Assembly (NCBI RefSeq): GCF_003259845.1
Contig: NZ_QLMJ01000014.1
Span: 62,001 to 126,000 of the forward strand
Length of the DNA: 64,000 nucleotides
From: Actinoplanes lutulentus
Lineage (GTDB): Bacteria; Actinomycetota; Actinomycetes; Mycobacteriales; Micromonosporaceae
Direction of reading: 5' to 3'
Below are positions 36,270 to 45,209 of this stretch, piece after piece. A program made the translations under genes and the position numbers. Every line of letters begins with the position of its first letter. Within the stretch, counting starts at the first letter, position 1. A model generated the notes under the pieces. The model had not been told where the DNA came from. It made no database searches and was given only the letters and a program-made list of their open reading frames with translations.

Positions 36270-37012
36270 TGGACGCCGTCTCCACCGGTGAACAGGTCGC
36301 CTTCTGGATCCTGGGCCCGCTCTCGGTGATCGGTGCGCTCGGCATGGTGCTGGCCCGCAACGCGGTGCACTCCGCGCTCTGGCTGGTCGTCACGATGCTC
36401 TGCCTGGGCTTCCTCTACGTGGTCAACGATGCGCCGTTCCTCGGCATGGTCCAGGTCATCGTCTACACCGGCGCGATCATGATGCTGTTCCTGTTCGTGC
36501 TGATGCTCGTCGGCCGGGACGCGTCGGACTCGCTGATCGAGACGTTGCGTGGGCAGCGGATCGCGGCGATCGTGCTCGGCATCGGATTCGCGGCGCTGAT
36601 CGCGACCGGCCTGGCCCGTTCGCTCGGCGACATCCCGACCGTCGGCCTGACCGAGGCCAACCAGAACGGCAACGTCCAGGGTCTGGCCGCACTGCTGTTC
36701 ACCAACTACGTCTTCGCGTTCGAGGTGACCTCGGCGCTGCTCATCACGGCCGCGGTCGGCGCCATGGTGCTGGCCCACGTGGAGCGGGCGAAGGAGGACA
36801 AGGTCGACCAGGTCACCCGGATGAAGGAGCGCTTCCGGCCGGGCAATTACCCCGGACCGAAGCCCGGGCCGGGCATCTACGCGAACACCATGTCGGTGGC
36901 CGCGCCGGCCCGCCTGCCGGACGGCAACGGTGCCGAACGCAGCATCTCGCCGATCCTGCCGGTTCGTGAGCTGACCGACAACGAGGTCGCGCCGAAGGGG
37001 ACCGAGAAGTGA
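36269..37012 (+). CDS. nuoJ: NADH-quinone oxidoreductase subunit J
   Basis: The 247-residue membrane subunit has five hydrophobic segments within the first 170 residues, with VIVYTGAIMMLFLFVLML in the middle. The C-terminal 75 residues are a hydrophilic tail, longer than in enteric bacteria. ATG 36269 follows the nuoI stop. Confidence 0.95.
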   Translation: MDAVSTGEQVAFWILGPLSVIGALGMVLARNAVHSALWLVVTMLCLGFLYVVNDAPFLGMVQVIVYTGAIMMLFLFVLMLVGRDASDSLIETLRGQRIAAIVLGIGFAALIATGLARSLGDIPTVGLTEANQNGNVQGLAALLFTNYVFAFEVTSALLITAAVGAMVLAHVERAKEDKVDQVTRMKERFRPGNYPGPKPGPGIYANTMSVAAPARLPDGNGAERSISPILPVRELTDNEVAPKGTEK

Positions 37013-37308
37013 CTCCCGACTACTACATCGTTCTGTCGGTGATCCTGTTCAGCATCGGTGCGACCGGTGTGCTGATCAGGCGCAACGCGATCGTCCTGTT
37101 CATGTGCATCGAGCTGATGCTGAACGCGGCGAACCTGGCGCTGGTCACCTTCAGCCGGATCAACGGCGGCCTCGACGGCCAGATCATCTCGTTCTTCGTG
37201 ATGGTCGTCGCGGCGGCCGAGGTCGTGGTCGGCCTCGCCATCATCATGTCGATCTTCCGTACGCGGCGCTCGGCGAGCGTTGACGACGCGAACCTCCTCA
37301 AGTACTGA
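37009..37308 (+). CDS. nuoK: NADH-quinone oxidoreductase subunit K
   Basis: The 99-residue subunit has three membrane segments with the two acidic residues of the pump channel, in FMCIELMLNAANLAL and AAEVVVGLAI. It overlaps nuoJ by 4 bases and is 11 bases before nuoL. Confidence 0.96.
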   Translation: MTPDYYIVLSVILFSIGATGVLIRRNAIVLFMCIELMLNAANLALVTFSRINGGLDGQIISFFVMVVAAAEVVVGLAIIMSIFRTRRSASVDDANLLKY

Positions 37309-37319
37309 AGGGCCTTCAC

Positions 37320-39251
37320 GTGGAACAGACTGTGGAGTTCGCCCCAGCGACGGGGGTGCTGAGCAGCATCTGGCTGCTCGTCGCGATCCCGCTCGCCAGT
37401 GCGGCCGTTCTGCTGCTGCTCGGCAGACGGGCCGACAAGTGGGGGCACTGGCTCGGCGTCCTCTCGGTCGCCGCCTCGTTCGTGCTCGGCCTGGTCTTCT
37501 TCGCGAACCTGGCAGGGCTGGACGCGGAACGGCGCTCGGCCGAACTCAACCTCTGGGACTTCATCGTTGTCGGCGGCCTGCACGTCGACTTCGGTCTTCT
37601 CTTCGACCCGCTCAGCGGTGTCTTCGTACTCCTGATCACCGGCGTCGGATCACTGATCCACCTATACGCGGTCGGCTACATGGAGCACGACCCCGGACGC
37701 CGGAAATTCTTCGCCTACTTCAACCTCTTCGTCTCGGCGATGTTGCTGCTGGTCCTGGGCAACAACTACGTGATGCTCTACTTCGGCTGGGAGGGCGTCG
37801 GTCTGGCGTCGTACCTGCTGATCTCGTTCTGGTACACCCGCCCGTCGGCGGCGACGGCCGGTAAGAAGGCGTTCCTGATGAACCGGGTCGGCGACGCCGG
37901 CCTGGCCATCGGCATCTTCCTGATGTTCACCGAGCTGGGCAGCACCCAGTACGACGACGTCTTCAACGGCGCTCCGACACTCGCCGCCGGCACGGTGCTG
38001 ATCATGGGCATCCTGTTGCTGCTCGGCGCGTGCGGCAAGTCCGGCCAGTTCCCACTCCAGGCCTGGTTGCCGGATGCCATGGAGGGCCCGACCCCGGTGT
38101 CGGCGCTCATCCACGCGGCGACGATGGTCACCGCGGGCGTCTACCTGATCGCCCGGTCCAACCCGATCTTCTCGGCGAACACCACGCTCCAGCTGATCGT
38201 GGTGAGCGTCGGCGCGCTGACGCTGCTGATCGGTTGCGTCATCGGTTCGGCGAAGGACGACATCAAGCGGATCCTCGCCTGGTCGACGGTTTCGCAGATC
38301 GGCTACATGTTCCTGGGCGTCGGGCTCGGTGGCGGGGCGTACGCGCTCGCGATCATCCACCTGCTCGCGCACGGTTTCTTCAAGGCGAACATGTTCCTCG
38401 GTGCCGGCTCGGTCATGCACGGGATGCACGACCAGGTCGACATCCGGCGGTTCGGCGGCCTGTCGAAGCACATGAAGATCACCTGGATCACGTTCGCCAC
38501 CGGCTGGCTCGCGATCATCGGCATCCCGCCGCTCTCCGGATACTTCTCCAAGGAGCCGATCATCGCGGCCGCGTTCGAGCGCGAGGTGGCCTGGGAGGCG
38601 TGGGTCTTCGGTCTGGCCGCGCTCATCGGCGCCGGTCTCACCGCGTTCTACATGACCCGGCTCTTCGTGCTGACGTTCCACGGCCCGGCCCGCTGGACCG
38701 ACGACATCAAGCACCCGCACGAGTCGCCGCCGCTCATGACGATCCCGCTGATCCTGCTCGCGGCCGGCTCGATCGGCGCGGGTTACCTGATGAGCACGAG
38801 TGTGGCGGACTGGCTCACGCCGGTCTTCGGCGAGGAGCAGGCTGAGGCGGCGCACGGCGTCCTCTCGCACACCGTGATCACCATCCTCTCGCTGCTGGTC
38901 ACGGTGCTCGGCGCGGGCCTGGCCTGGTCGCTGTTCCGCAAGGGCACGGCGACCGAGCCGCAGCCCGCCGGAGTCCTGGTCACCGCGGCGCGACGCAACC
39001 TTTACACCGACTCGTTCAACGAGGCGGTGTTCGAACGGCCCGGCATCTACCTCACCCGGGCGCTGGTCTACCTCGACAACAAGGGCATCGACGGCGTCGT
39101 GAACGGCCTTGCGGCCGGGATCGGCGGAGGCTCCGCGCGCCTGCGGCGGCTTCAGACCGGTTTTGTACGGTCGTACGCGCTATCGATGCTCTCCGGAGCG
39201 CTCCTCGTGGTTGGCGCCTTTATCGCGATCCAGTTGGGGTGGTTGGCGTGA
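37320..39251 (+). CDS. nuoL: NADH-quinone oxidoreductase subunit L
   Basis: The 643-residue antiporter-like subunit has about 16 membrane segments, the Lys/Glu channel pattern (YFGWEGVGLASYLLI, then LPDAMEGPTPVSALIHAATMV) and the long amphipathic C-terminal helix. It starts with GTG, which is the first base after the 11-base gap. Its stop overlaps the nuoM GTG. Confidence 0.96.
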   Translation: MEQTVEFAPATGVLSSIWLLVAIPLASAAVLLLLGRRADKWGHWLGVLSVAASFVLGLVFFANLAGLDAERRSAELNLWDFIVVGGLHVDFGLLFDPLSGVFVLLITGVGSLIHLYAVGYMEHDPGRRKFFAYFNLFVSAMLLLVLGNNYVMLYFGWEGVGLASYLLISFWYTRPSAATAGKKAFLMNRVGDAGLAIGIFLMFTELGSTQYDDVFNGAPTLAAGTVLIMGILLLLGACGKSGQFPLQAWLPDAMEGPTPVSALIHAATMVTAGVYLIARSNPIFSANTTLQLIVVSVGALTLLIGCVIGSAKDDIKRILAWSTVSQIGYMFLGVGLGGGAYALAIIHLLAHGFFKANMFLGAGSVMHGMHDQVDIRRFGGLSKHMKITWITFATGWLAIIGIPPLSGYFSKEPIIAAAFEREVAWEAWVFGLAALIGAGLTAFYMTRLFVLTFHGPARWTDDIKHPHESPPLMTIPLILLAAGSIGAGYLMSTSVADWLTPVFGEEQAEAAHGVLSHTVITILSLLVTVLGAGLAWSLFRKGTATEPQPAGVLVTAARRNLYTDSFNEAVFERPGIYLTRALVYLDNKGIDGVVNGLAAGIGGGSARLRRLQTGFVRSYALSMLSGALLVVGAFIAIQLGWLA

Positions 39252-40786
39252 GCGAGTTTCCTTTTCTGAGCGTTCTCACGCTCCTTCCCCTGGTCGGCGC
39301 GGCGGTGGTGGGGTTCATCCCCCGGGCCAAGGCCGAGCTGGCCAAGATGGTGGCGCTGGTCTGGTCGCTGATCGTTCTCGGACTCAGCGTCGTGATGTGG
39401 CTGGCGTTCACCATCGACGGCGACCGGTTCCAGTTCCGTGAGTCGTACGCGTGGATCCCGTCCTGGGACGCCCGCTTCACCTTCGCCGCCGATGGCATCG
39501 CGCTCGTCATGCTGATGCTGATCGCCGTGCTGTTCCCGGTCGTCATCCTGGCCTCCTGGAATGACGTCGATCAGAGCCGGCGGTCCGCTCCGGCGTACTT
39601 CGCTCTGCTGCTCTCGTTCGAGTTCACGATGATCGGGGTGTTCGCCGCGGCGGACGTCTTCCTCTTCTACGTGTTCTTCGAGGTCATGCTGATCCCGATG
39701 TACTTCATCATCGGATCGTTCGGCTCCGGCCAGAAGCAGTACGCGGCGGTGAAGTTCTTCCTCTACAGCCTGGTCGGCGGCCTCTTCATGCTGGCCTCGG
39801 TGATCGGGCTCTGGGTGGTCGGCGGGCACACCTTCGACTTCACGAACCTGGTCGAGTCGACCGCCGCGATCGACCAGAACACCGCGCGATGGCTGTTCCT
39901 CGGCTTCTTCGTGGCGTTCGCGATCAAGGCGCCGTTCTTCCCGTTCCACACCTGGCTACCGGACTCCGGTGGTGCCGCCCCTGCCGGTGCGGCCGCGCTG
40001 CTCGTCGGCGTGATGGACAAGGTCGGCACGTTCGGCATCCTGCGGTACTGCCTCTCGCTCTTCCCGGAGGCGTCCCGCTGGTTCGCTCCGGCGGCGATGG
40101 TCCTCGCGGTCATCGGCATCATCTACGCGTCGCTGCTCGCGGTCGGTCAGAACGACCTGAAACGCCTGGTCTCGTACACGTCGATCGCGCACTTCGGCTT
40201 CATCGGCATCGGGATCTTCGCGTTCACCACGCAGGCCGGGACCGGCGCGGTGCTCTACATGGTCAACCACGGTCTCGCGACCGGCCTGCTCTTCATCGTG
40301 GTCGGCATGTTCGTTGCCCGGCGCGGATCCGCCCTGGTCAGCGACTTCGGCGGTGCGGGCAAGCTGGTTCCGGTGCTGGCCGGCGTCTTCTTCTTCGCCG
40401 GCCTCGCCTCGCTGGCGCTGCCCGGCACGGCACCGTTCGTCAGCGAGTTCCTGGTGCTGATCGGCACGTTCAGCACCCACAAGGCGTACGCCGTGGTGGC
40501 CACCCTGGGCATCATCCTGGCCGCCGCCTACGTGCTGTGGATGATCCAGCGCACCACACAGGGCACGCTCAACCCGGCGCTGACCGAGGTACCGGCGATG
40601 TCCAAGGACCTCACCCTGCGGGAGAAGTTCGTGGTGGCACCGCTGATCGCGCTCCTGCTGGTGCTCGGCTTCTATCCGAAGCCGGTCACCGACGTGATCA
40701 ACCCGGCGGTGCAGGCGACCCTGCAAGACGTCGGCACGACCGACCCGGCCCCGTCGGTGGTCGCGGATGGAAAGGTGGGCGGCTGA
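39248..40786 (+). CDS. nuoM: NADH-quinone oxidoreductase subunit M
   Basis: The 512-residue antiporter-like subunit has about 14 membrane segments, with FFEVMLIPMYFIIG and FHTWLPDSGGAAPAGAAALL as pump motifs. In the second motif the usual EAP is GAAPAG, a local change common in actinobacteria. GTG 39248 overlaps the nuoL stop; an in-frame start at 39239 is possible. Confidence 0.95.
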   Translation: MSEFPFLSVLTLLPLVGAAVVGFIPRAKAELAKMVALVWSLIVLGLSVVMWLAFTIDGDRFQFRESYAWIPSWDARFTFAADGIALVMLMLIAVLFPVVILASWNDVDQSRRSAPAYFALLLSFEFTMIGVFAAADVFLFYVFFEVMLIPMYFIIGSFGSGQKQYAAVKFFLYSLVGGLFMLASVIGLWVVGGHTFDFTNLVESTAAIDQNTARWLFLGFFVAFAIKAPFFPFHTWLPDSGGAAPAGAAALLVGVMDKVGTFGILRYCLSLFPEASRWFAPAAMVLAVIGIIYASLLAVGQNDLKRLVSYTSIAHFGFIGIGIFAFTTQAGTGAVLYMVNHGLATGLLFIVVGMFVARRGSALVSDFGGAGKLVPVLAGVFFFAGLASLALPGTAPFVSEFLVLIGTFSTHKAYAVVATLGIILAAAYVLWMIQRTTQGTLNPALTEVPAMSKDLTLREKFVVAPLIALLLVLGFYPKPVTDVINPAVQATLQDVGTTDPAPSVVADGKVGG

Positions 40787-40789
40787 GCC

Positions 40790-42322
40790 ATGGGAGAACT
40801 ACAACTTCCCGAGATCAACTATGGCGCGCTGCTGCCGATGCTGATCCTCTTCGGAGCGGCGTGCGCCGGCGTGCTGGTCGAGGTGCTCGTACCGCAGAAG
40901 ATCCGCAACAGTGTCCAGCTGGTGCTGTCACTGACCGCCGTGGTGGCGGCGCTGGCGGCCGTCGTGGTGCAGCGCGACACCCGGATCACCACGATCGGCG
41001 GCGCGGTCGCGATCGACGGGCCGTCGCTGTTCCTGCAGGGCGCCATCCTGGTGCTCGGCGCGGTGTCGCTGCTGCTGATCGGTGAGCGCACGATCGAGAA
41101 AGGCGGCGCGTTCGTCGCGCAGGCCGCGATCACCGTCGGCTCGCAGAAAGACCTGAGGCAGGCCGGCGGAGCGCCGGGCGCCACCGAGGTCTACCCGCTC
41201 ACGTCGTTCGCCCTCGGCGGCATGATGCTGTTCGTCGCGGCGAACGACCTGCTCACCATGTTTGTGGCGCTGGAAGTCTTCTCCCTGCCGCTCTACCTGC
41301 TCTGCGCGCTGGCTCGTCGCCGGCGGCTGCTCAGCCAGGAAGCGGCGTTGAAGTACTTCCTGCTCGGCTCGTACGCCTCGGCCTTCTTCCTGTTCGGCGT
41401 GGCCTTCATCTACGGCTTCGCCGGCGGGATCCAGCTGGAGGCCGTGCAGGCCGCGGTGGCGAACCCGCAGCGCAGCCAGGTGCTGCTCTACGCCGGTTTC
41501 GCACTGATCTCTATCGGTCTGCTCTTCAAGGCGGCGCTGGCGCCGTTCCACGTCTGGACGCCCGACGTCTACCAGGGGGCCCCGACACCGATCACCGCGT
41601 TCATGGCGGCCTGCACCAAGGTCGCCGCGTTCGGTGCGCTGCTGCGCATCCTGTACGTCGCGTTCGCCGGTGTGCAGTGGGACTTCCAGCCGGTCCTCGG
41701 GACGATCGCGGTGCTCACCATGTTCGTCGGCGCGATCCTGGCGGTGACACAGACCGACCTGAAGCGCCTGCTGGCCTACTCGTCGATCGCGAACGCCGGT
41801 TACCTGCTGGTCGGCGTGCTGGCGATGAACGAGGCGGGTCTGTCCAGCACGCTGTTCTATCTGGTCGCGTACGGCTTCTCGGTGCTCGCGGCGTTCGCGA
41901 TCATCAGCCTGGTGCGGGACGCCGACGGCGAGGCCACCCACCTGTCCCGGTGGGCCGGCATCGGCCGGAAGAGCCCGCTGCTTGCTGCCACGTTCACGTT
42001 CGTCCTGCTCGCCTTCGCCGGCATTCCGCTGACCAGCGGCTTCATGAGCAAGTTCGCGGTCTTCGGAGCGGCGATCGAAGGCGGACAGACCTGGCTGGTG
42101 ATCTTCGGTGTCATCTCCAGCATGCTGCTGGCGTTCCCGTACCTGCGGGTCGTCGTGCTGATGTGGCTCTCCGAGCCGGGCGAGACGACGCCGGCGGTCT
42201 CCATCCCGGGCTTCCTGACCGCCACGGCGCTGGGGCTCGGCGTGATCGCCACGGTGGCGCTGGGCGTGGCCCCGGCGCCGCTGCTGGAGCTGACCGAGCA
42301 GGCGGGCCAGTTCGTCCGCTGA
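40790..42322 (+). CDS. nuoN: NADH-quinone oxidoreductase subunit N
   Basis: The 510-residue antiporter-like subunit has about 14 membrane segments, ALEVFSLPLYLLCAL and FHVWTPDVYQGAPTPITAFMAA as signature stretches, and an insert of about 25 polar residues near 105-130. It closes the nuo operon. Its final six codons and stop form the first unit of a 25-bp tandem repeat. Confidence 0.95.
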   Translation: MGELQLPEINYGALLPMLILFGAACAGVLVEVLVPQKIRNSVQLVLSLTAVVAALAAVVVQRDTRITTIGGAVAIDGPSLFLQGAILVLGAVSLLLIGERTIEKGGAFVAQAAITVGSQKDLRQAGGAPGATEVYPLTSFALGGMMLFVAANDLLTMFVALEVFSLPLYLLCALARRRRLLSQEAALKYFLLGSYASAFFLFGVAFIYGFAGGIQLEAVQAAVANPQRSQVLLYAGFALISIGLLFKAALAPFHVWTPDVYQGAPTPITAFMAACTKVAAFGALLRILYVAFAGVQWDFQPVLGTIAVLTMFVGAILAVTQTDLKRLLAYSSIANAGYLLVGVLAMNEAGLSSTLFYLVAYGFSVLAAFAIISLVRDADGEATHLSRWAGIGRKSPLLAATFTFVLLAFAGIPLTSGFMSKFAVFGAAIEGGQTWLVIFGVISSMLLAFPYLRVVVLMWLSEPGETTPAVSIPGFLTATALGLGVIATVALGVAPAPLLELTEQAGQFVR

Positions 42323-42401
42323 GCGAGCGGGCCGGTTGGTCCGCTGAGCGAGCGGGCCAGTTGGTCCGCTGAGTGAGCGACCCGGTTCGCCCACTGACCG
42401 A
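42302..42401 (+). repeat. 25-bp tandem repeat (four units) spanning the nuoN stop codon
   Basis: Units begin at 42302, 42327, 42352 and 42377 on the theme gcgggccagttggtccgctg plus agcga. The first unit holds the nuoN stop. The first three differ by one to three bases; the fourth is diverged. The operon terminator follows. Confidence 0.92.
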
Positions 42402-42413
42402 TTCGGACCATGC

Positions 42414-42441
42414 GAGGCCCCGGCTGGAGAGCCGGGGCCTC
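42414..42441 (+). terminator. nuo operon terminator
   Basis: A perfect 12-bp GC stem (42414-42425 with 42430-42441) around GGAG, followed by a short T-run (GGTGTTT). It lies about 90 bases after nuoN, beyond the 25-bp repeats. Confidence 0.85.
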
Positions 42442-42467
42442 GGTGTTTATCGGACGTTTATCGCTTA

Positions 42468-43445
42468 ATGCCTACTATGCGCGCCGTGTCTGACTCGACT
42501 GTCCTCATGGCGCCCGGATCCCCGCTCGTGGAGTCCATCGAGGCGTACCGCACCTGCGAGTTCGCGACGCTCACCAAGAGCGGCTCACCGGTCGCCTGGC
42601 CCACGTCCGGGCTGGTGAAGGCGGACGGGACGATCCTGCTGACCACGGCGCTGGGATACGCACAAAAGGCGTTCAACGTGCGCCGGGACGGCCGGGTCGC
42701 GCTGCTCTTCTCGAACCCCACCGCGAGCGGCCTGAAAAACCCCGGGCAAATCTTGGTACGCGGCCGCGCGACCTGCCCGGACGTCGTGCACACCGAGCCC
42801 AGGGGCGACCTGGGGCAGCTCTGGGGCCGGCTCATGGAGCGGCAGCCGAGCTCACAGGCCTACCTCGACTGGCCGATGACGCTGATGACCGATTTCTATT
42901 ACATGCGTCTGCTCATCACGGTGACGCCGACCGAGGTGATCGAGCGTCCCCTCCCGCAGTCCGCTGGCGAATCCGCAGCACCGGCCGAGAACGGGCTGGC
43001 CGACAGTGGGCTGCTGGGTGCGGAGGTGCTCGCGGCGTTCGACTCGGTGGTGCTGACCGCGGTGGACGAGGCCGGCGCGCCGGTGTTGCTGCGGACCACT
43101 GTCACTGCGGAGGACGGCGGATACCGGGTCGCCGTACCCAGTGATGTGCTGGTCGCCGCCGGCCAGGCCGGGCTGCTCGTACACCGGCACGACGACAGCC
43201 TGTGGAACCTCTACAACGCGAGCGTCCGCGGCGAACTGGTCACCGACGAGCGAGGCTGGCTGCTCCGCCCGGAACGCCTCGTGGAGCCGGGCGCGCGACA
43301 CGACGCCGGGCCCCTCGACCAGCTGCGAATCCTGCGGGCGACCCGAGCCGCCACAAAGAACTACCTGAACCGCCGCGGCCTGGCCCGCCCGTCAATCCCG
43401 TGGGCCGAGTACCGCACGATCCGCTCCCGAATCCGCAACCCCTGA
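42468..43445 (+). CDS. FMN-binding split-barrel (pyridoxamine-oxidase-like) protein
   Basis: The 325-residue protein has a split-barrel domain at about 20-150 with CEFATLTKSGSPVAWPTSGLVKADGTILL and KAFNVRRDGRVALLFSNP, the usual flavin-barrel pattern. The second half (about 180-325) is a weaker barrel-like repeat. Such proteins bind FMN, F420 or haem; which is not clear. GTG 42486 is an alternative start. Confidence 0.78.
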   Translation: MPTMRAVSDSTVLMAPGSPLVESIEAYRTCEFATLTKSGSPVAWPTSGLVKADGTILLTTALGYAQKAFNVRRDGRVALLFSNPTASGLKNPGQILVRGRATCPDVVHTEPRGDLGQLWGRLMERQPSSQAYLDWPMTLMTDFYYMRLLITVTPTEVIERPLPQSAGESAAPAENGLADSGLLGAEVLAAFDSVVLTAVDEAGAPVLLRTTVTAEDGGYRVAVPSDVLVAAGQAGLLVHRHDDSLWNLYNASVRGELVTDERGWLLRPERLVEPGARHDAGPLDQLRILRATRAATKNYLNRRGLARPSIPWAEYRTIRSRIRNP

Positions 43446-43479
43446 CCTCTCCGCCACGGCACTCGCAGAAGCACCCGGT

Positions 43480-43522
43480 GTGTGTCGAGTTGAGGCGCGC
43501 TCCGCACCCAAACTCGACACGC
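43480..43522 (+). repeat. 43-bp dispersed repeat, copy A
   Basis: The ends are inverted (GTGTCGAGTT at 43482-43491, AACTCGACAC at 43511-43520, perfect over 10 bp) with a GC-rich middle (GAGGCGCG...CCGCACCC). It aligns without gaps to copies B and C. Confidence 0.85.
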
Positions 43523-43619
43523 AAGCCGGACCGCCACCGACCGCGCGCCAGCCCGCAAGCTGGACCGCAACACCCGGACGTCCGCCGGAGAAGCGCACGC
43601 CGCGAGCATCCCGCCCGGT

Positions 43620-43662
43620 GTGTGTCGAGTTGAGGCGCGTATCGAACCCATAATCGACACAC
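43620..43662 (+). repeat. 43-bp dispersed repeat, copy B
   Basis: Same orientation as copy A and identical over its first 20 bases; the arms GTGTGTCGA (43620-43628) and TCGACACAC (43654-43662) pair perfectly. The five bases before both A and B are also alike (cccgg overlap). Confidence 0.85.
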
Positions 43663-43742
43663 TCGTCGGGCCCGCGAGATCTTGGGCCGCTGTTCCTGTT
43701 GGGGTGTGGTTCGGGGACCACGATCGCCGCGAGAGCGCCACC

Positions 43743-43770
43743 GCAGCCCGCAGCCCGCAGCCCGCAGCCG
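43743..43770 (+). repeat. Heptamer run gcagccc x4
   Basis: Units start at 43743, 43750, 43757 and 43764; the last differs in its final base. It lies in the non-coding gap. Confidence 0.85.
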
Positions 43771-43875
43771 ACGGGATTTCAATCAACCAGCAGGGGTCCG
43801 CCCAGCCCAGCCGGTCCGGCTGGCGCCCAGGGCTGTCACATCGCCCCGAATCCAGGGCCCACCGTGTGCCCCCGA

Positions 43876-43935
43876 CCCGCTTCTGCCCGGCCCGCTTCTG
43901 CCCGGCCCGGCCCGCTCCTGCCCGCCCCGCTCCTG
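43876..43935 (+). repeat. Four copies of a 10-mer cccgcttctg / cccgctcctg
   Basis: Copies begin at 43876, 43891, 43911 and 43926, spaced 15, 20 and 15 bases. The first two are cccgcttctg and the last two cccgctcctg. Confidence 0.8.
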
Positions 43936-43951
43936 CGACGGCGGGGCTCTC

Positions 43952-43994
43952 GCGTGTCAAATCGGGGTTCGGATTGCGCCTCGACTCGACACGC
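43952..43994 (-). repeat. 43-bp dispersed repeat, copy C (inverted)
   Basis: Read on the minus strand it aligns over all 43 positions with A and B (GTGTCGAG near the start, CCGAACCC in the middle, GACACGC at the end) but is more diverged in the right arm. The opposite orientation shows it is a dispersed, not only tandem, element. Confidence 0.8.
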
Positions 43995-44140
43995 CAGTGC
44001 CTTCGGAGCCGGCCCACCGATCGGCCTGGCTGTAGCTCAAGCACCAACCACCACCCCGTACATTTGCTGTCGGATTTTGGATCTTGTCCCTTGCCACCCT
44101 GGGACTGAAACCGTCGGACCGGTATGGCATCGTGAGAAGC

Positions 44141-45157
44141 GTGGTGAGCACCGGTGATCTGACGCTGTCGTCGCTGGGCCTCGACGTCGATCCCGCGATG
44201 GACGCGTCGGTGTCGGCGACGCTGGCCGCTGTGGAGGAAGCGCTGCGCGGCCATGTGGCCAGCGCCGACCCTCTGGTGGCCGAGGCCTCGCGCCATCTCG
44301 CCGATGCCGGGGGCAAGCGGTTCCGGCCGTTGCTCGTGGCGCTCGGGGCGCAGTTCGGTGATCCCACCTCACCGCAGATCGTCGATGCGGCCAACGTGGT
44401 CGAGCTGACGCACCTCGCGACGCTCTACCACGACGACGTCATGGACGAGGCCGCCGTGCGCCGGGGCGCACCCAGTGCGAATGCGCGCTGGGGCAATTCG
44501 GTGGCGATCCTGGTCGGTGACTACCTCTTCGCGCAGGCCGCTGACCTGGCCGCCCAGCTCGGGACGGAGGCGGTGCACCTTCAGGCGCAGACGTTCGCCC
44601 GCCTGGTGCACGGCCAGATCGCCGAGACGGTCGGCCCGCGCGGCACCGACCCGATCGAGCACTACCTTGACGTGATCAAGGAGAAGACGGCTTCGCTGAT
44701 CGCCACCGCGGCGCGGTTCGGCGGGCTCTTCTCCGGCGCCGAGCCGGGGCACGTCGAGGCGCTCGCGCAATACGGCGAGATCATCGGCATCGCTTTCCAG
44801 CTCTCCGACGACCTTCTGGACATCGCCTCCGAGTCGGTCCAGTCGGGCAAGACGCCCGGCACCGACCTGCGTGAGGGTGTGCCGACGCTGCCGGTGCTCT
44901 ACGCGCTGGCCGGCGACGACACCGACGCGTCGGCGGTCCGGCTGCGAGAGCTGCTCTCGGCCGGCCCGATCACCGACGACGCCCTGCACGCCGAGGCGCT
45001 CACGCTGCTGCGCGAGTCGGCGGCGATGAAGCAGGCGCGCGAGACGGTCCGCACCTACACCGAGGACGCCCGCGCGAGCCTCGCCCCGCTCCCGACCGGC
45101 GAGGCCAAGCGGACCCTCGAAGCCCTCTGCGACTTCATCGCCGACCGCACCAACTGA
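44141..45157 (+). CDS. Trans-polyprenyl diphosphate synthase (menaquinone side chain)
   Basis: The roughly 338-residue enzyme has the first aspartate-rich motif DDVMD and the second DDLLD, and GGKRFRPLL near the N-terminus. It should condense isopentenyl diphosphate to a long all-trans chain; position near nuo and menaquinone genes suggests the menaquinone tail. Chain length cannot be read reliably. Start is uncertain: GTGs at 44132, 44141 and 44144 and a TTG at 44084 are in frame. Confidence 0.9.
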   Translation: MVSTGDLTLSSLGLDVDPAMDASVSATLAAVEEALRGHVASADPLVAEASRHLADAGGKRFRPLLVALGAQFGDPTSPQIVDAANVVELTHLATLYHDDVMDEAAVRRGAPSANARWGNSVAILVGDYLFAQAADLAAQLGTEAVHLQAQTFARLVHGQIAETVGPRGTDPIEHYLDVIKEKTASLIATAARFGGLFSGAEPGHVEALAQYGEIIGIAFQLSDDLLDIASESVQSGKTPGTDLREGVPTLPVLYALAGDDTDASAVRLRELLSAGPITDDALHAEALTLLRESAAMKQARETVRTYTEDARASLAPLPTGEAKRTLEALCDFIADRTN

Positions 45158-45209
45158 TCGCCGGTCCAGCCGAGCGATTCGCTCACGCTCAACCATTCTT
45201 GGGTACGCA

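Larger units (their letters stand above)
43446..44140 (+). other. Repeat-rich gap without a supported gene
   Basis: Nearly 700 bases hold no convincing coding frame. They contain three copies of a 43-bp element, a run of the heptamer gcagccc and four copies of a cccgcttctg-like 10-mer. Long antisense frames across it lack coding bias. Confidence 0.7.

Noticed and set aside
42302..42401. 25-bp units as a CRISPR array
   Set aside because: Units are directly adjacent with no spacers.
43480..43994. 43-bp repeats as the ends of an insertion sequence
   Set aside because: No transposase frame lies between them and the spacing is too short.
43361..44296. 311-codon minus-strand frame over the repeat-rich gap
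   Set aside because: It overlaps two real genes and the simple repeats, with no protein pattern.
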